Virus record (IMG/VR): IMGVR_UViG_3300048833_000105
Coordinates: 1-46,766 of that record
Source: a virus
Reading direction: 5' to 3' (one strand)
Length of the DNA: 46,766 nucleotides
The translations under genes were made by a program, and so were the position numbers. The notes beneath the pieces were generated by a model, which worked only from the letters and a program-made list of their open reading frames with translations, did no database searches and was not told the origin of the DNA. Below, one piece after another: positions 1-6,510 of this stretch. How positions within the stretch are numbered: position 1 is the stretch's first letter; each line of letters opens with the position of its first letter.

Positions 1-6
1 GCGGCA

Positions 7-64
7 GTGACAGTCTATCACTCGGCGCTGCGTGCGCCGAGTGTCGTGACTGCCATCCCGGCAG
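7..64 (+). promoter_or_regulatory. structured intergenic element, copy 1
   Basis: Begins at the stop codon (8-10) of the gene that crosses the window end. Bases 11-15 (CAGTC) can pair with 48-52 (GACTG). They enclose a 10-bp hairpin, 19-28 with 34-43, loop TGCGT. Bases 50-54 (CTGCC) can instead pair with 60-64 (GGCAG), loop ATCCC. The two outer pairings share bases 50-52 and so exclude each other. The start codon at 82 lies 17 bases downstream. The same layout recurs at 45556-45614, with a different hairpin sequence that still pairs. The RNA role is inferred. Confidence 0.6.
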
Positions 65-81
65 GAAGCATGGAGACGATC

Positions 82-372
82 ATGGGCAAACAGATGACAT
101 TCGCCGAAGCGCGCGCACGGTGCCACGCGCTCGGCATTACGCCGGGCCGCAGCCTTGCGGAGTGCTTGCGCCGCGTCGAGCAGTGGGAAGCGTGCGCAGA
201 AACGGCACGCAACGCCATGCCGGCGCTTCGCGAGCGCCACGCGCAGGCGCACACACGCCACGCGCAGGCGCACACGCGTCGCGTGCGCCGTGTCGAGACG
301 ATCATGGGCAGCCTGACGGGCATGATGACGGTCGTGCGCATCATGGCGCCAGTCGGCCGCGGCGACTGGTGA
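82..372 (+). CDS. small hypothetical protein with tandem heptapeptide repeat
   Basis: A 96-residue protein that I do not recognise. The ATG at 82 is chosen because GGAG sits 6 bases upstream. An in-frame ATG at 70 would add METI. Residues about 5-25 look like a short helical domain (FAEARARCHALGITPG). Then comes a basic stretch with two exact copies of RHAQAHT, encoded by a 21-bp DNA duplication. Near the C terminus the start-region peptide ETIMG recurs in frame (ATG at 304), as if a gene-start module had been duplicated inside the gene. It is the first gene after the structured element at 7-64 and ends 5 bases before the next start. Function unknown. Confidence 0.6.
   Translation: MGKQMTFAEARARCHALGITPGRSLAECLRRVEQWEACAETARNAMPALRERHAQAHTRHAQAHTRRVRRVETIMGSLTGMMTVVRIMAPVGRGDW
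235..276 (+). repeat. 21-bp tandem duplication
   Basis: Two copies of a 21-bp unit (235-255 and 256-276), identical except for the last base. They encode RHAQAHT twice. Because the unit is a multiple of three, the frame is kept. This suggests recent slippage or unequal exchange. Confidence 0.85.
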
Positions 373-377
373 CAATC

Positions 378-602
378 ATGGGAAAAACCGCAGCACTGGC
401 CGCGGCCAGGGCGCAGGCGTCTCAACTGCTCAACATGCGGGGTGCTTGGTATTTTATCTATGCGGTTGACGCAGCGGCGTCAGCGTGGGCTTCAACAACG
501 CCAGCGCCCTACAAGGTGGCGCAGCAAACGCGGCGCGAATGGATAGCATCGCGCATGCGCGATCTGATGAAAGGGGGCGATCATGGGCTATCGCATGAAT
601 GA
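378..602 (+). CDS. small hypothetical protein
   Basis: A 74-residue protein of unknown function. The ATG at 378 lies in the recurrent context TGGTGACAATCATGGG, a variant of the start region at 82, and begins 5 bases after the previous stop. It has an alanine-rich amphipathic N terminus, an aromatic segment RGAWYFIYAV near residue 21, and a basic C-terminal helix with TRREWIASRMRDLM. Its last 20 bases overlap the next gene, whose start is read from inside the sequence for GGDHG, so the two are probably translated together. No signal peptide or clear membrane segment. Confidence 0.6.
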   Translation: MGKTAALAAARAQASQLLNMRGAWYFIYAVDAAASAWASTTPAPYKVAQQTRREWIASRMRDLMKGGDHGLSHE

Positions 603-840
603 CGCTTTCAGCGGAAAGCACGAGATCGCCGAAAATGTCACGATCGACGTTCGGTATCTCGACGGCGGCGGCGTGCGTGAGGTGTTCGGGTACAAGCCGC
701 CTGGCCACCCTGGCCGGAAAAAGATCGGCTGGTACTGGTCGCACGCCTTTGCCAGCTCTGGCGTGCATGGGCCGCACACAAGCAGCCGCATGGCATTCCA
801 GGCGGCGCAGAAGTTCTACGGGCAACACAAGGGAGGGTGA
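583..840 (+). CDS. small hypothetical protein
   Basis: An 85-residue protein whose start overlaps the preceding gene by 20 bases. The ATG sits in GGGGGCGATCATGGGC, another copy of the recurrent start context, with GGGGG as the likely ribosome-binding site. The composition looks like a compact soluble domain: a beta-rich N terminus (ENVTIDVRYLDGGG), then KKIGWYWSHAF and a C-terminal helix (SRMAFQAAQKFYGQHK). I do not recognise the family. It lies in the small accessory cluster ahead of the replication genes, where phages often keep host-takeover or anti-defence proteins. That role is only positional inference. Confidence 0.65.
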   Translation: MGYRMNDAFSGKHEIAENVTIDVRYLDGGGVREVFGYKPPGHPGRKKIGWYWSHAFASSGVHGPHTSSRMAFQAAQKFYGQHKGG

Positions 841-844
841 CACT

Positions 845-970
845 ATGGAGCCGTTTCTCGCCATTGGCGCCTTGGCCGCGGCCTACTACCTCGGCTGGCT
901 CTCACGGGCCGCACACGGGCCGCTGCGGCTGCCGCGGTACGTCATGCCGCGCAGATGGTGGCGCCCATGA
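845..970 (+). CDS. small membrane protein
   Basis: A 41-residue protein starting 4 bases after the previous stop, with GGGAGGGTGA upstream as the ribosome-binding site. Residues about 4-19 (FLAIGALAAAYYLGWL) form one hydrophobic membrane-spanning helix. A short basic tail follows, PRYVMPRRWW, expected to stay in the cytoplasm. The stop overlaps the next start (ATGA at 967-970), which supports translation of both. The function is unknown. The size and topology fit many phage inner-membrane microproteins, and nothing marks it as a holin. Confidence 0.55.
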   Translation: MEPFLAIGALAAAYYLGWLSRAAHGPLRLPRYVMPRRWWRP

Positions 971-1143
971 CAGCGAAGCCTGACGGGTGCCACGCGCTGC
1001 GCCAGAACGACGAGTGGCACTGCGCCATCTGCCATTTGCGATGGGGCGTCGAGGATGAAATACCTCGATGGTGCCATGCGCACGTTATCGCAACCGCATT
1101 GGCAACCACTAAAGCAACCCCTAAATCCGTCCGTCGCTGTTGA
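967..1143 (+). CDS. small Cys/His-rich, possibly zinc-binding protein
   Basis: A 58-residue protein, coupled to the previous gene by an ATGA overlap. Cysteines and histidines are clustered: C8, H9, H18, C19, C22, H23, C36 and H37, with the core HCAICHLRW followed by PRWCHAH. This spacing suggests a small zinc knuckle, although it does not match a standard zinc ribbon exactly. The C terminus is threonine- and lysine-rich. Function unknown. It could be a regulator or an adaptor protein. It is the last gene of the small accessory cluster before a ~100-bp spacer. Confidence 0.5.
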   Translation: MTAKPDGCHALRQNDEWHCAICHLRWGVEDEIPRWCHAHVIATALATTKATPKSVRRC

Positions 1144-1240
1144 AGTCGATCATGGGCGCTTCTGTCACTTGACGGAGGCGCCCTTGGCATGTCAGTCTCT
1201 CCGCGTAACTGGTTCCCACACACACAGGAGACGACACAGG
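1144..1240 (+). promoter_or_regulatory. spacer with hairpin and orphan start motif
   Basis: This 97-bp spacer contains the recurrent context GTCGATCATGGGC with an ATG at 1152 that opens only a 6-codon frame. A hairpin, GGGCGC (1154-1159) with GCGCCC (1178-1183), overlaps that ATG. There is no T-run, so it is not a convincing terminator. It may be the remnant of a lost small gene or a leader for the replication block. Confidence 0.35.
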
Positions 1241-2080
1241 ATGCCCCTCATTTTCAACATGAACCCGCCGCTCGATGACGCCTCGATCCGCGCAGTCGTA
1301 CGCGAAGCCGAGATGTCCATGGCGCAGGGTGTGGACGCAAAGGCCGTGCTGGTCGATGCGGTCGTGGCGCACTACGCCGGTCTGTTCGCCGAGGATGTGA
1401 AGGGCGTCATCAAAGGCGCGCTCGACCTGCATCAGATGCTCGGCGGCACGGACGACGATCTGTTCGCCAGCATCATGACGCATTTCGCCGGCCTGGAGGA
1501 CATCACGGCCAAGACGATCGCGGATGCGCTGTCGCCGGCCAGCACGCTGGCCGATGCGATCGATGTGCGTGCGTGGCACGTCGCCAAGATCGTCGCCGGC
1601 CAGCAGCCGGTGCCAGGTGATGACAGCCGCGGCAAGTGGCTGGCGGCCTACGGCATCGTCGCCGAGCACGTGGCGGCCATCTCGCCCTCGACGGGCGCCA
1701 CGCCAACCCCGCCTGCACCTCCGCTACCGCCCATGCCGAGCGCGCCGCCCCCGCCTCCGCTGCCGCCGGGCGCCCCGGCTGCGCCCCCGCCCCCTCCCGC
1801 CGCCCCCACCCTTGCCGACGCGGTGGCTGCCACCACTTCCGAGCCTGGCAACATGCGCGATCCGGTCATGGTGTTCTTCGAAGCCCTCGACGTGGATGAC
1901 AAGGCGCTCTCCACGCGGCTCGGTATCTCGCAGGGCTCCATGCGCAACTGGAAGGCCGGCAAGACCTCCAAGGTCCGCATGTCGATCGATCAGATGCGCG
2001 TCATTCTTTCCGAGATCGACGTGCGCGTGGCCAAGCTGCACAAGGCGGCGGCGGTGTTCGCGCAGGCGGTGGGCAAGTGA
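1241..2080 (+). CDS. putative HTH DNA-binding protein with proline-rich linker
   Basis: A 279-residue protein with three parts. Residues about 10-150 are helical and of unknown family. Residues about 151-190 form a linker made almost only of Pro and Ala. Residues about 205-260 resemble a helix-turn-helix (KALSTRLGISQGSMRNWKAG), so DNA binding is likely. The ATG at 1241 is chosen because GGAG lies upstream and the reading frame further 5' covers the hairpin spacer. Its stop overlaps the resolvase start (GTGA, 2077-2080), which makes it the first gene of the replication operon. It may be a replication initiator or an early regulator. A plausible target is the iteron array at 43072-43169, but nothing in the sequence proves this. 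Confidence 0.7.
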   Translation: MPLIFNMNPPLDDASIRAVVREAEMSMAQGVDAKAVLVDAVVAHYAGLFAEDVKGVIKGALDLHQMLGGTDDDLFASIMTHFAGLEDITAKTIADALSPASTLADAIDVRAWHVAKIVAGQQPVPGDDSRGKWLAAYGIVAEHVAAISPSTGATPTPPAPPLPPMPSAPPPPPLPPGAPAAPPPPPAAPTLADAVAATTSEPGNMRDPVMVFFEALDVDDKALSTRLGISQGSMRNWKAGKTSKVRMSIDQMRVILSEIDVRVAKLHKAAAVFAQAVGK

Positions 2081-2637
2081 TCACGCTCGGCATCGATCCG
2101 GGGCTGTCGGGCGCGTTCGCGCTCTACAACCCCAAGCCGCAGATCGTGAGCCTGCCAGGCGCAGAGCCGGTGCGTGGCGCGCCGGCGCCATTGCTCGCGC
2201 TGTGGGATATGCCCACGGTGCAGAAGGAAGTCAGCGGCAAGCCGCGCAGGATCCTCGATCCGGGCGGTGTGTACCAGCTCGTCGGCATGATCATCGATGT
2301 GTTCGGCCCCGAGCGCATCGTGATCGAGGAAGTCGGCGGTCTGCCAGGGCAGAGCGCGTCGGCGGGCTTCAACTTCGGCTTCGGTGTCGGCCTGCTGCAC
2401 ATGGCGTTTTTATCGCGCGGCGCGCAGTTCGATATCGTTCGGCCGTCGCAGTGGAAGAAGGCCGTCAAGGCGCCATCCGACAAGAAACTGGCGGTGTCAC
2501 GCGCTGACGAGGTGTTTCCGTGGGCGCGTGACAAGTGGCGCCAGCCGCCGGCGAAGGGCCAGAAGAACGATCAGCTATTCCCTGATCGTGCCGAGGCTGC
2601 GCTGCTGGCGTATTGGGCGGCGGGAGGTGTGGCGTAA
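2077..2637 (+). CDS. RuvC-like Holliday junction resolvase
   Basis: A 186-residue protein with the RNase H-fold resolvase signature. It has GIDPGLSGA at the N terminus (Asp7), IVIEEVGG (Glu84/Glu85) in the middle, and PDRAEAALLA near the C terminus (Asp170, Glu173), which together give the expected acidic metal-binding cluster. Family members cut four-way junctions, and phage versions debranch replicating DNA before packaging. The GTG start overlaps the previous stop as GTGA. Its length is close to that of bacterial RuvC. It sits beside an HNH nuclease and an SNF2 helicase, consistent with a recombination and replication module. The main uncertainty is substrate range: phage RuvC-like enzymes often also cut Y-junctions. 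Confidence 0.85.
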   Translation: MITLGIDPGLSGAFALYNPKPQIVSLPGAEPVRGAPAPLLALWDMPTVQKEVSGKPRRILDPGGVYQLVGMIIDVFGPERIVIEEVGGLPGQSASAGFNFGFGVGLLHMAFLSRGAQFDIVRPSQWKKAVKAPSDKKLAVSRADEVFPWARDKWRQPPAKGQKNDQLFPDRAEAALLAYWAAGGVA

Positions 2638-2639
2638 TC

Positions 2640-3137
2640 ATGCATGACGCCGGCCTCATCAGTCGTTTTTGGGACAAGATTGACGACATCGCCGGGCCTG
2701 GCGACTGTTGGGGTTGGGCGGCAGCTACAGGCAGTCACGGGTACGGCGTCATCGGTCGCACCGGCGGCAAGCACAAAGGGTTGATGAAGGCGCACCGTTT
2801 ATCGTGGGAAATACACAACAACTGCTGCATTCCGGCAGGAATGGTGGTGATGCACACATGCGACAACCCGCCATGTTGCAACCCCAAACACCTGCGTTTA
2901 GGGACGCAGATTGACAACATTAAGGACATGCGACGTAAAGGAAGAAATGTGGATTTGTCAGCACAGCCTGGCACGTCTAATCCCGCTGCGGTGCTCAGCG
3001 ATCTTGACGTGCTGGCCATTCGTGAGATGTGCCGAACACGCGCGGCAGGCCAGCGCGAAATTGGACGACAATTCAACATATCGCAATCGATCATCAGCGG
3101 CATTCATCTGCGAAAGCTATGGAAGCACATTCCGTGA
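2640..3137 (+). CDS. HNH homing-type endonuclease
   Basis: A 165-residue protein. The HNH core lies at about residues 55-95: AHRLSWEIHN, then MHTCDNPPCCNPKHLRLGT with NIKDMRRKGR after it, typical of the HNH_3 type with its conserved His, Asn and zinc-ligand cysteines. The C-terminal part (DVLAIREMCR to SIISGIHLRKLW) looks like a helix-turn-helix that would set target specificity. It begins 2 bases after the resolvase stop. Its base composition is visibly less GC-rich than its neighbours, a common sign of a mobile free-standing homing gene inserted into a phage operon. Its stop overlaps the helicase start (GTGA). Confidence 0.85.
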   Translation: MHDAGLISRFWDKIDDIAGPGDCWGWAAATGSHGYGVIGRTGGKHKGLMKAHRLSWEIHNNCCIPAGMVVMHTCDNPPCCNPKHLRLGTQIDNIKDMRRKGRNVDLSAQPGTSNPAAVLSDLDVLAIREMCRTRAAGQREIGRQFNISQSIISGIHLRKLWKHIP

Positions 3138-4501
3138 CGCTTGAACTTTTTCCCTACCAAATCCAAGGCGCACAGTTTCTCGCCGAACGAGCGCGTGCAG
3201 GGTTGTTCGACAGACCAAGATGTGGAAAAACTCCACAGGTTATTCGCGCCCTCGATCTTCGTGGATCGTCACGAGGCATCATTGTCGTGCCCGCAGTGGC
3301 GCGGGAGCAATGGCGCGGCGAGTTCGACAAGTTCGCGTTGCAGCGCAGGCGCATTGTCAAGGGCACATCAATTCACGACTTTGTAGCGTGGGCCAACGGT
3401 CGCTTTGATACGCTGATCACAAGTTACGAGATGATGGTTCACTGGACGCCGTACCTACACGATCGATGCGAAGCTTTGCAGTTTCTCGTCTTTGACGAAG
3501 CCCATTACCTTAAATCAGAAGAGGCCAGGCGCACCAAGACGCTGCTCGGCGAGCACGCGCGGACGAACGGCGGCGCTCTCATGTGGGCCGAGCAGGCGTG
3601 GTGGTTGACGGGGACGCCGGCGCCAAACGATCCGATGGACATTCTGACTTTCCTGCGCTTTCAGCACGTCATGCCGCTTGGAACCGAAGCGTTCCGCCGG
3701 CGCTATTTCACGAGCCGGGCCAAGACGTACGGATCAGCGCAGACAGCCAAGGCCGACATGCTGGCCGAGCTGCGCCTGCTGATCGCCAACAACAGCTTGT
3801 GCCGCACGCTCGATGACACAGGCGCGCAACGGCCGCCACTCCACACCACGACATACCTTGTCGATGGCGATGCGAAGCAGGTGCGCGATGTGCTGCTGCA
3901 ACACCCCGGCCTTGATGACACCATTCGCGATGCGCTGTTGAGTGAGCGCGGCCTGTCGAGCCTCGACGCACCGCACATCGCGACGCTGCGCCGCCTGATC
4001 GGCGAAGCCAAGGCGCCGGCCTATGCCGAGCTGCTTGTCGGCGAACTGCACGCAGGGCTCGACAAGATGGTGGTGTTCGCGCACCACAAGTCGGTGCTGG
4101 AGACGATCCGAGCGGCGTTGGTGAAGCACCACATTCGCTGCGGCATGATCGTCGGCGGCCAACCCGAGAAAGAGCGCGAGGCGGTCAAGCAGGCATTCGA
4201 CCATGATCCGCTGTTTCGCGTCGTGCTGTGCAACATCAGGGCCGCCGGTGTGGCGCTTACCCTGGCCGCATCCGCTGCGCTCGATATGGTTGAAGTGGAT
4301 TGGGCGCCCGCTGCGAATTTCCAAGCCATCATGCGCGTCTACGGCCCTATCCACGTGCAGCGCAGATCGGTGACTGTCCGCTTCATCACCCTCGCCAATA
4401 GTTTCGATACGCAGATCAACGAGATCGTCGCAGAAAAGACGAAAGCGATTGCTGCGCTCGACGCGGTAGGCGGCTCAACCCTGGAGGATATGTTGGCATG
4501 A
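3134..4501 (+). CDS. SNF2-family DNA helicase/ATPase
   Basis: A 455-residue superfamily 2 ATPase of the short phage SNF2 type. Motif Q/I region is LFPYQIQGAQFL, followed by DRPRCGKT (residues 26-33) where most members have a glycine-rich D-x-x-G-x-GKT. DEAH is at 121-124 and LTGTPAPN at 158-165. The C-terminal lobe carries LCNIRAAGVALTLAAS and a degenerate arginine-finger region (FQAIMRVYGPIHVQ). The GTG at 3134 is chosen for the GTGA overlap and the upstream GGAAG. An ATG at 3119 is the alternative. Such proteins accompany DUF2800 and DUF2815 genes in phage replication blocks and probably remodel forks. It ends in TLEDMLA, one of four similar C-terminal tails in this genome. Confidence 0.85.
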   Translation: MTLELFPYQIQGAQFLAERARAGLFDRPRCGKTPQVIRALDLRGSSRGIIVVPAVAREQWRGEFDKFALQRRRIVKGTSIHDFVAWANGRFDTLITSYEMMVHWTPYLHDRCEALQFLVFDEAHYLKSEEARRTKTLLGEHARTNGGALMWAEQAWWLTGTPAPNDPMDILTFLRFQHVMPLGTEAFRRRYFTSRAKTYGSAQTAKADMLAELRLLIANNSLCRTLDDTGAQRPPLHTTTYLVDGDAKQVRDVLLQHPGLDDTIRDALLSERGLSSLDAPHIATLRRLIGEAKAPAYAELLVGELHAGLDKMVVFAHHKSVLETIRAALVKHHIRCGMIVGGQPEKEREAVKQAFDHDPLFRVVLCNIRAAGVALTLAASAALDMVEVDWAPAANFQAIMRVYGPIHVQRRSVTVRFITLANSFDTQINEIVAEKTKAIAALDAVGGSTLEDMLA

Positions 4502-4740
4502 TCGACGCACCGCAACTGCGCTTCCAAGTCCGGTCGTATTTCGACACCGCCGGCGTGCACCACTCGGCACGCATGGTCGCCCTCGTGGACATGACGCCCG
4601 AGCAGCGCACCGACTGCTTGAAGTGGTGCGAAGGCGTCATGGCAGAGCCGTGGTATTCGAAGGCGGATCACACGCTGCAGCAGGGGCTGTGGACGGAGAA
4701 GATCGCCGCGGCGGCCGAATGGTTGAGAGCGCAGCCGTGA
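4498..4740 (+). CDS. small hypothetical protein
   Basis: An 80-residue soluble protein between the helicase and the methyltransferase, coupled to both: ATGA at its start, GTGA at its end. It contains LVDMTPEQRTDCLKWCEGVM and a C-terminal helix (WTEKIAAAAEWLRAQ). I do not recognise a family. Tight coupling to both flanking genes suggests it is expressed in fixed ratio with them and may assist one of them. Tryptophan- and glutamate-rich helices and the lack of a hydrophobic segment indicate a cytoplasmic protein. Confidence 0.7.
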   Translation: MIDAPQLRFQVRSYFDTAGVHHSARMVALVDMTPEQRTDCLKWCEGVMAEPWYSKADHTLQQGLWTEKIAAAAEWLRAQP

Positions 4741-5726
4741 CAGCGTACTACAACGAGAACGAGCCCTATGCCGCAGCGTGGCTGCGCAACCTCATCGCCG
4801 CCGGCCACATCGCGCCAGGGCATGTCGATGAACGGAGCATTGTGGATGTTGCACCCGGCGATCTTGCTGGCTATTCGCAATGCCATTTATTCGCGGGGCT
4901 TGGTGGATGGTCCTACGCGCTGCGTCTCGCGGACTGGCCTGACGACAAGCCTGTGTGGACCGGAAGCTGCCCGTGCCAACCATTCAGTGGCGCAGGACAA
5001 CAGCGCGGCACCGCAGACGATCGGCATCTGTGGCCAGAGTTCCGCCGCTTGGTCGAGCAGCACCGCCCTGCAACTGTCTTTGGAGAGCAAGTTGCAAGCT
5101 CGCTTGGAAGGGCTTGGCTCTCCACTGTTCGCGCTGACTTGGAAGCGTTGGAATATGTCGTGGGGGCCGCAGATTTGTGCGCTGCGAGCGTCGGGGCGCC
5201 TCATATCCGGCAGCGACTTTGGTTCGTGGCCGACAGCCGGCGCCAAGGACGGCGACAAGAGTGTGCGATCCATGACAGGGGCGGAAGCGGAAGCGGCACG
5301 GAAGGGGTGGACGAACGATTTGAACACGGCGGCGCTGTCAGCTTGGCCGACAGTAGCAGCCCGCGATTGGAAGGGCGCGACGCACGATCGATGGGGCGAG
5401 AATGCGCGACCGTTGAACGAGGTGGCGAGATTGGCACCATGGCCGACGCCTGTAGCGTCTCTATCGCCGCCCGCACCTTGGAAAGAGGGTGTGCAGTGGT
5501 GGAAGCAGTCACGCGCAGCACGAAACTGCGAAGCTCTGGCGATGCATGGCGAGACACCGAATGGCTCCCCTGCCGAGACGGAAAAGCCAGGCCAACTCAA
5601 CCCGGCATTCAGCCTTTGGCTCATGGGGTATCCGCCAGAGTGGGAAAGCTGCGCGCCGCCGGCAATGCGATCGTCCCGCAAGTAGCGGCCGAGTTCATCG
5701 CCGCGTATCTGGAGTGCCGCCCGTGA
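4737..5726 (+). CDS. DNA (cytosine-5) methyltransferase
   Basis: A 329-residue Dcm-type enzyme that transfers a methyl group from S-adenosylmethionine to cytosine C5. Motif I is CHLFAGLGGWSYALRLADW, motif IV is GSCPCQPFSGAG with the catalytic Pro-Cys, motif VI is VFGEQV (a Glu-Gln variant of ENV), and motif VIII is APHIRQRLWFV. The C terminus has motif IX/X-like RVGKLRAAGNAIVPQVAAEF. The target-recognition stretch between motifs VIII and IX is low in complexity, with recurring ADS/ADA units. The GTG start overlaps the previous stop (GTGA). No cognate restriction enzyme is visible, so the likely job is protecting phage DNA from host restriction. A second open frame runs through most of the gene (see 4768-5685). 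Confidence 0.85.
   Translation: MTAYYNENEPYAAAWLRNLIAAGHIAPGHVDERSIVDVAPGDLAGYSQCHLFAGLGGWSYALRLADWPDDKPVWTGSCPCQPFSGAGQQRGTADDRHLWPEFRRLVEQHRPATVFGEQVASSLGRAWLSTVRADLEALEYVVGAADLCAASVGAPHIRQRLWFVADSRRQGRRQECAIHDRGGSGSGTEGVDERFEHGGAVSLADSSSPRLEGRDARSMGRECATVERGGEIGTMADACSVSIAARTLERGCAVVEAVTRSTKLRSSGDAWRDTEWLPCRDGKARPTQPGIQPLAHGVSARVGKLRAAGNAIVPQVAAEFIAAYLECRP
4768..5685 (+). other. long alternative open frame inside the methyltransferase gene
   Basis: The +1 frame relative to the methyltransferase stays open for 305 codons and ends 41 bases before the methyltransferase stop. Its product is not random in appearance. It has ordered segments such as GSPLFALTWKRW, repeated SWPT/AWPT/PWPT units, and a C terminus LNPAFSLWLMGYPPEWESC. 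I recall similar conceptual proteins annotated next to or over phage Dcm genes, but could not check. The repeated WPT units arise from the same TGGCCGAC codons that give VADS/LADS/MADA in the methyltransferase frame. There is no clear ribosome-binding site. It could be true overprinting, a remnant of an older fused domain, or a GC-rich artefact. Confidence 0.25.
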
Positions 5727-6016
5727 CCAAGATCGACATCGACGACGTGATCTCACAACTCGACAAGCTCGGCTGGTCTGTGTGGCATGTCGGCCGCCCC
5801 GGTGGTCGAGGGTGCGAATGGTCGGCGCTGCTCTACACCGACCACGACCATCCCGCTGTGCAACAGCCCGAGATGCGATCCATGGGCGGCCTTCGTGGCG
5901 GCTTTTCGCATGCGGGGTACGGAAACACCTGGCGCGAGGCGATCGTCGATGCTGCCAGTGACATTTTGCCCGAACCGAAAACGGAGGTGTTGACACTGGA
6001 GCAGATGCTACGGTAA
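5723..6016 (+). CDS. small hypothetical protein with MLR tail
   Basis: A 97-residue protein coupled to the methyltransferase by a GTGA overlap. It has an alpha/beta pattern: DDVISQLDKLGW, a glycine-rich loop (HVGRPGGRGCEWSALLYTD), a second glycine-rich segment (GGLRGGFSHAGYGNTWREA) and then a helix. I do not recognise the family. The last residues, LTLEQMLR, match the tails of the ssDNA-binding protein (SIADMLR), the small terminase (SLDDMLR) and the SNF2 helicase (TLEDMLA), suggesting a shared binding partner. It is cytoplasmic, with no membrane segment. Confidence 0.7.
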   Translation: MTKIDIDDVISQLDKLGWSVWHVGRPGGRGCEWSALLYTDHDHPAVQQPEMRSMGGLRGGFSHAGYGNTWREAIVDAASDILPEPKTEVLTLEQMLR

Positions 6017-6055
6017 CTTGTTCATGCTACTTGCGCAACCACACAGGAGGGCCGA

Positions 6056-6484
6056 ATGGCCAAGACCAGCAACCAGTACACGTTCACCACGGATGATCCG
6101 AAGCTCGCCGGCGACATCATGCAGCTCATGACCGGCGGCGCGCCGGCCGCGGCGCCCGTCTCGGCGCCCGCGCCCGTCTCGGCGCCCGCGCCCGTCGCCG
6201 CGCCCCCGGTGTCCGCGCCGGCGCCCGTGGCCGCCCCGCCGCCCGCCGCGGTCGCACCCCCGCCCGTCGCCGCCCCGCCGTCCGTGCCGGCCGCGCCGAA
6301 GGGCGACCCCGCGCCGGGTTGGACCGTCGAGCATCCGCGCTCGGCCCTGGCCGCGCTCGCGGGCGTCAAGGGGCCGGCGGCCGTGGCCGGCGTGCTGCAG
6401 AAGTTCGGCATCACCGCAATCAGCGACGCCGATCCCGCGACGTGGCATCTGATCCACGCCGCCGCGACCGAAGCCGCTGCCTGA
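6056..6484 (+). CDS. hypothetical protein with long Pro/Ala linker
   Basis: A 142-residue protein with a strong ribosome-binding site (AGGAGG) upstream of the ATG. A short N-terminal segment (residues 1-28, with DDPKLAGDIMQLMTGG) is joined to a C-terminal helical domain (about residues 85-142, SALAALAGVKGPAAVAGVLQ) by some 55 residues made mainly of Pro, Ala, Ser and Val. The linker DNA contains imperfect 18-bp tandem repeats. The same build, small domains tethered by Pro/Ala linkers, is seen at 1241 and 7955. This suggests a tethering or scaffold role in the replication complex. No family recognised. Confidence 0.65.
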   Translation: MAKTSNQYTFTTDDPKLAGDIMQLMTGGAPAAAPVSAPAPVSAPAPVAAPPVSAPAPVAAPPPAAVAPPPVAAPPSVPAAPKGDPAPGWTVEHPRSALAALAGVKGPAAVAGVLQKFGITAISDADPATWHLIHAAATEAAA

Positions 6485-6510
6485 TCGACTGGCACAGGGA
6501 GGGTATCAGG

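Noticed and set aside
1190-1215. A further copy of the structured element upstream of 1241
   Set aside because: TCAGTCTCTC resembles the 5' consensus, but the hairpin and the 3' partner do not pair.
4887-5996. 369-codon open frame on the minus strand opposite the methyltransferase
   Set aside because: No start signal. Many Arg, Ser and Ala residues typical of antisense frames in GC-rich DNA. It opposes an operon with clear plus-strand coupling.
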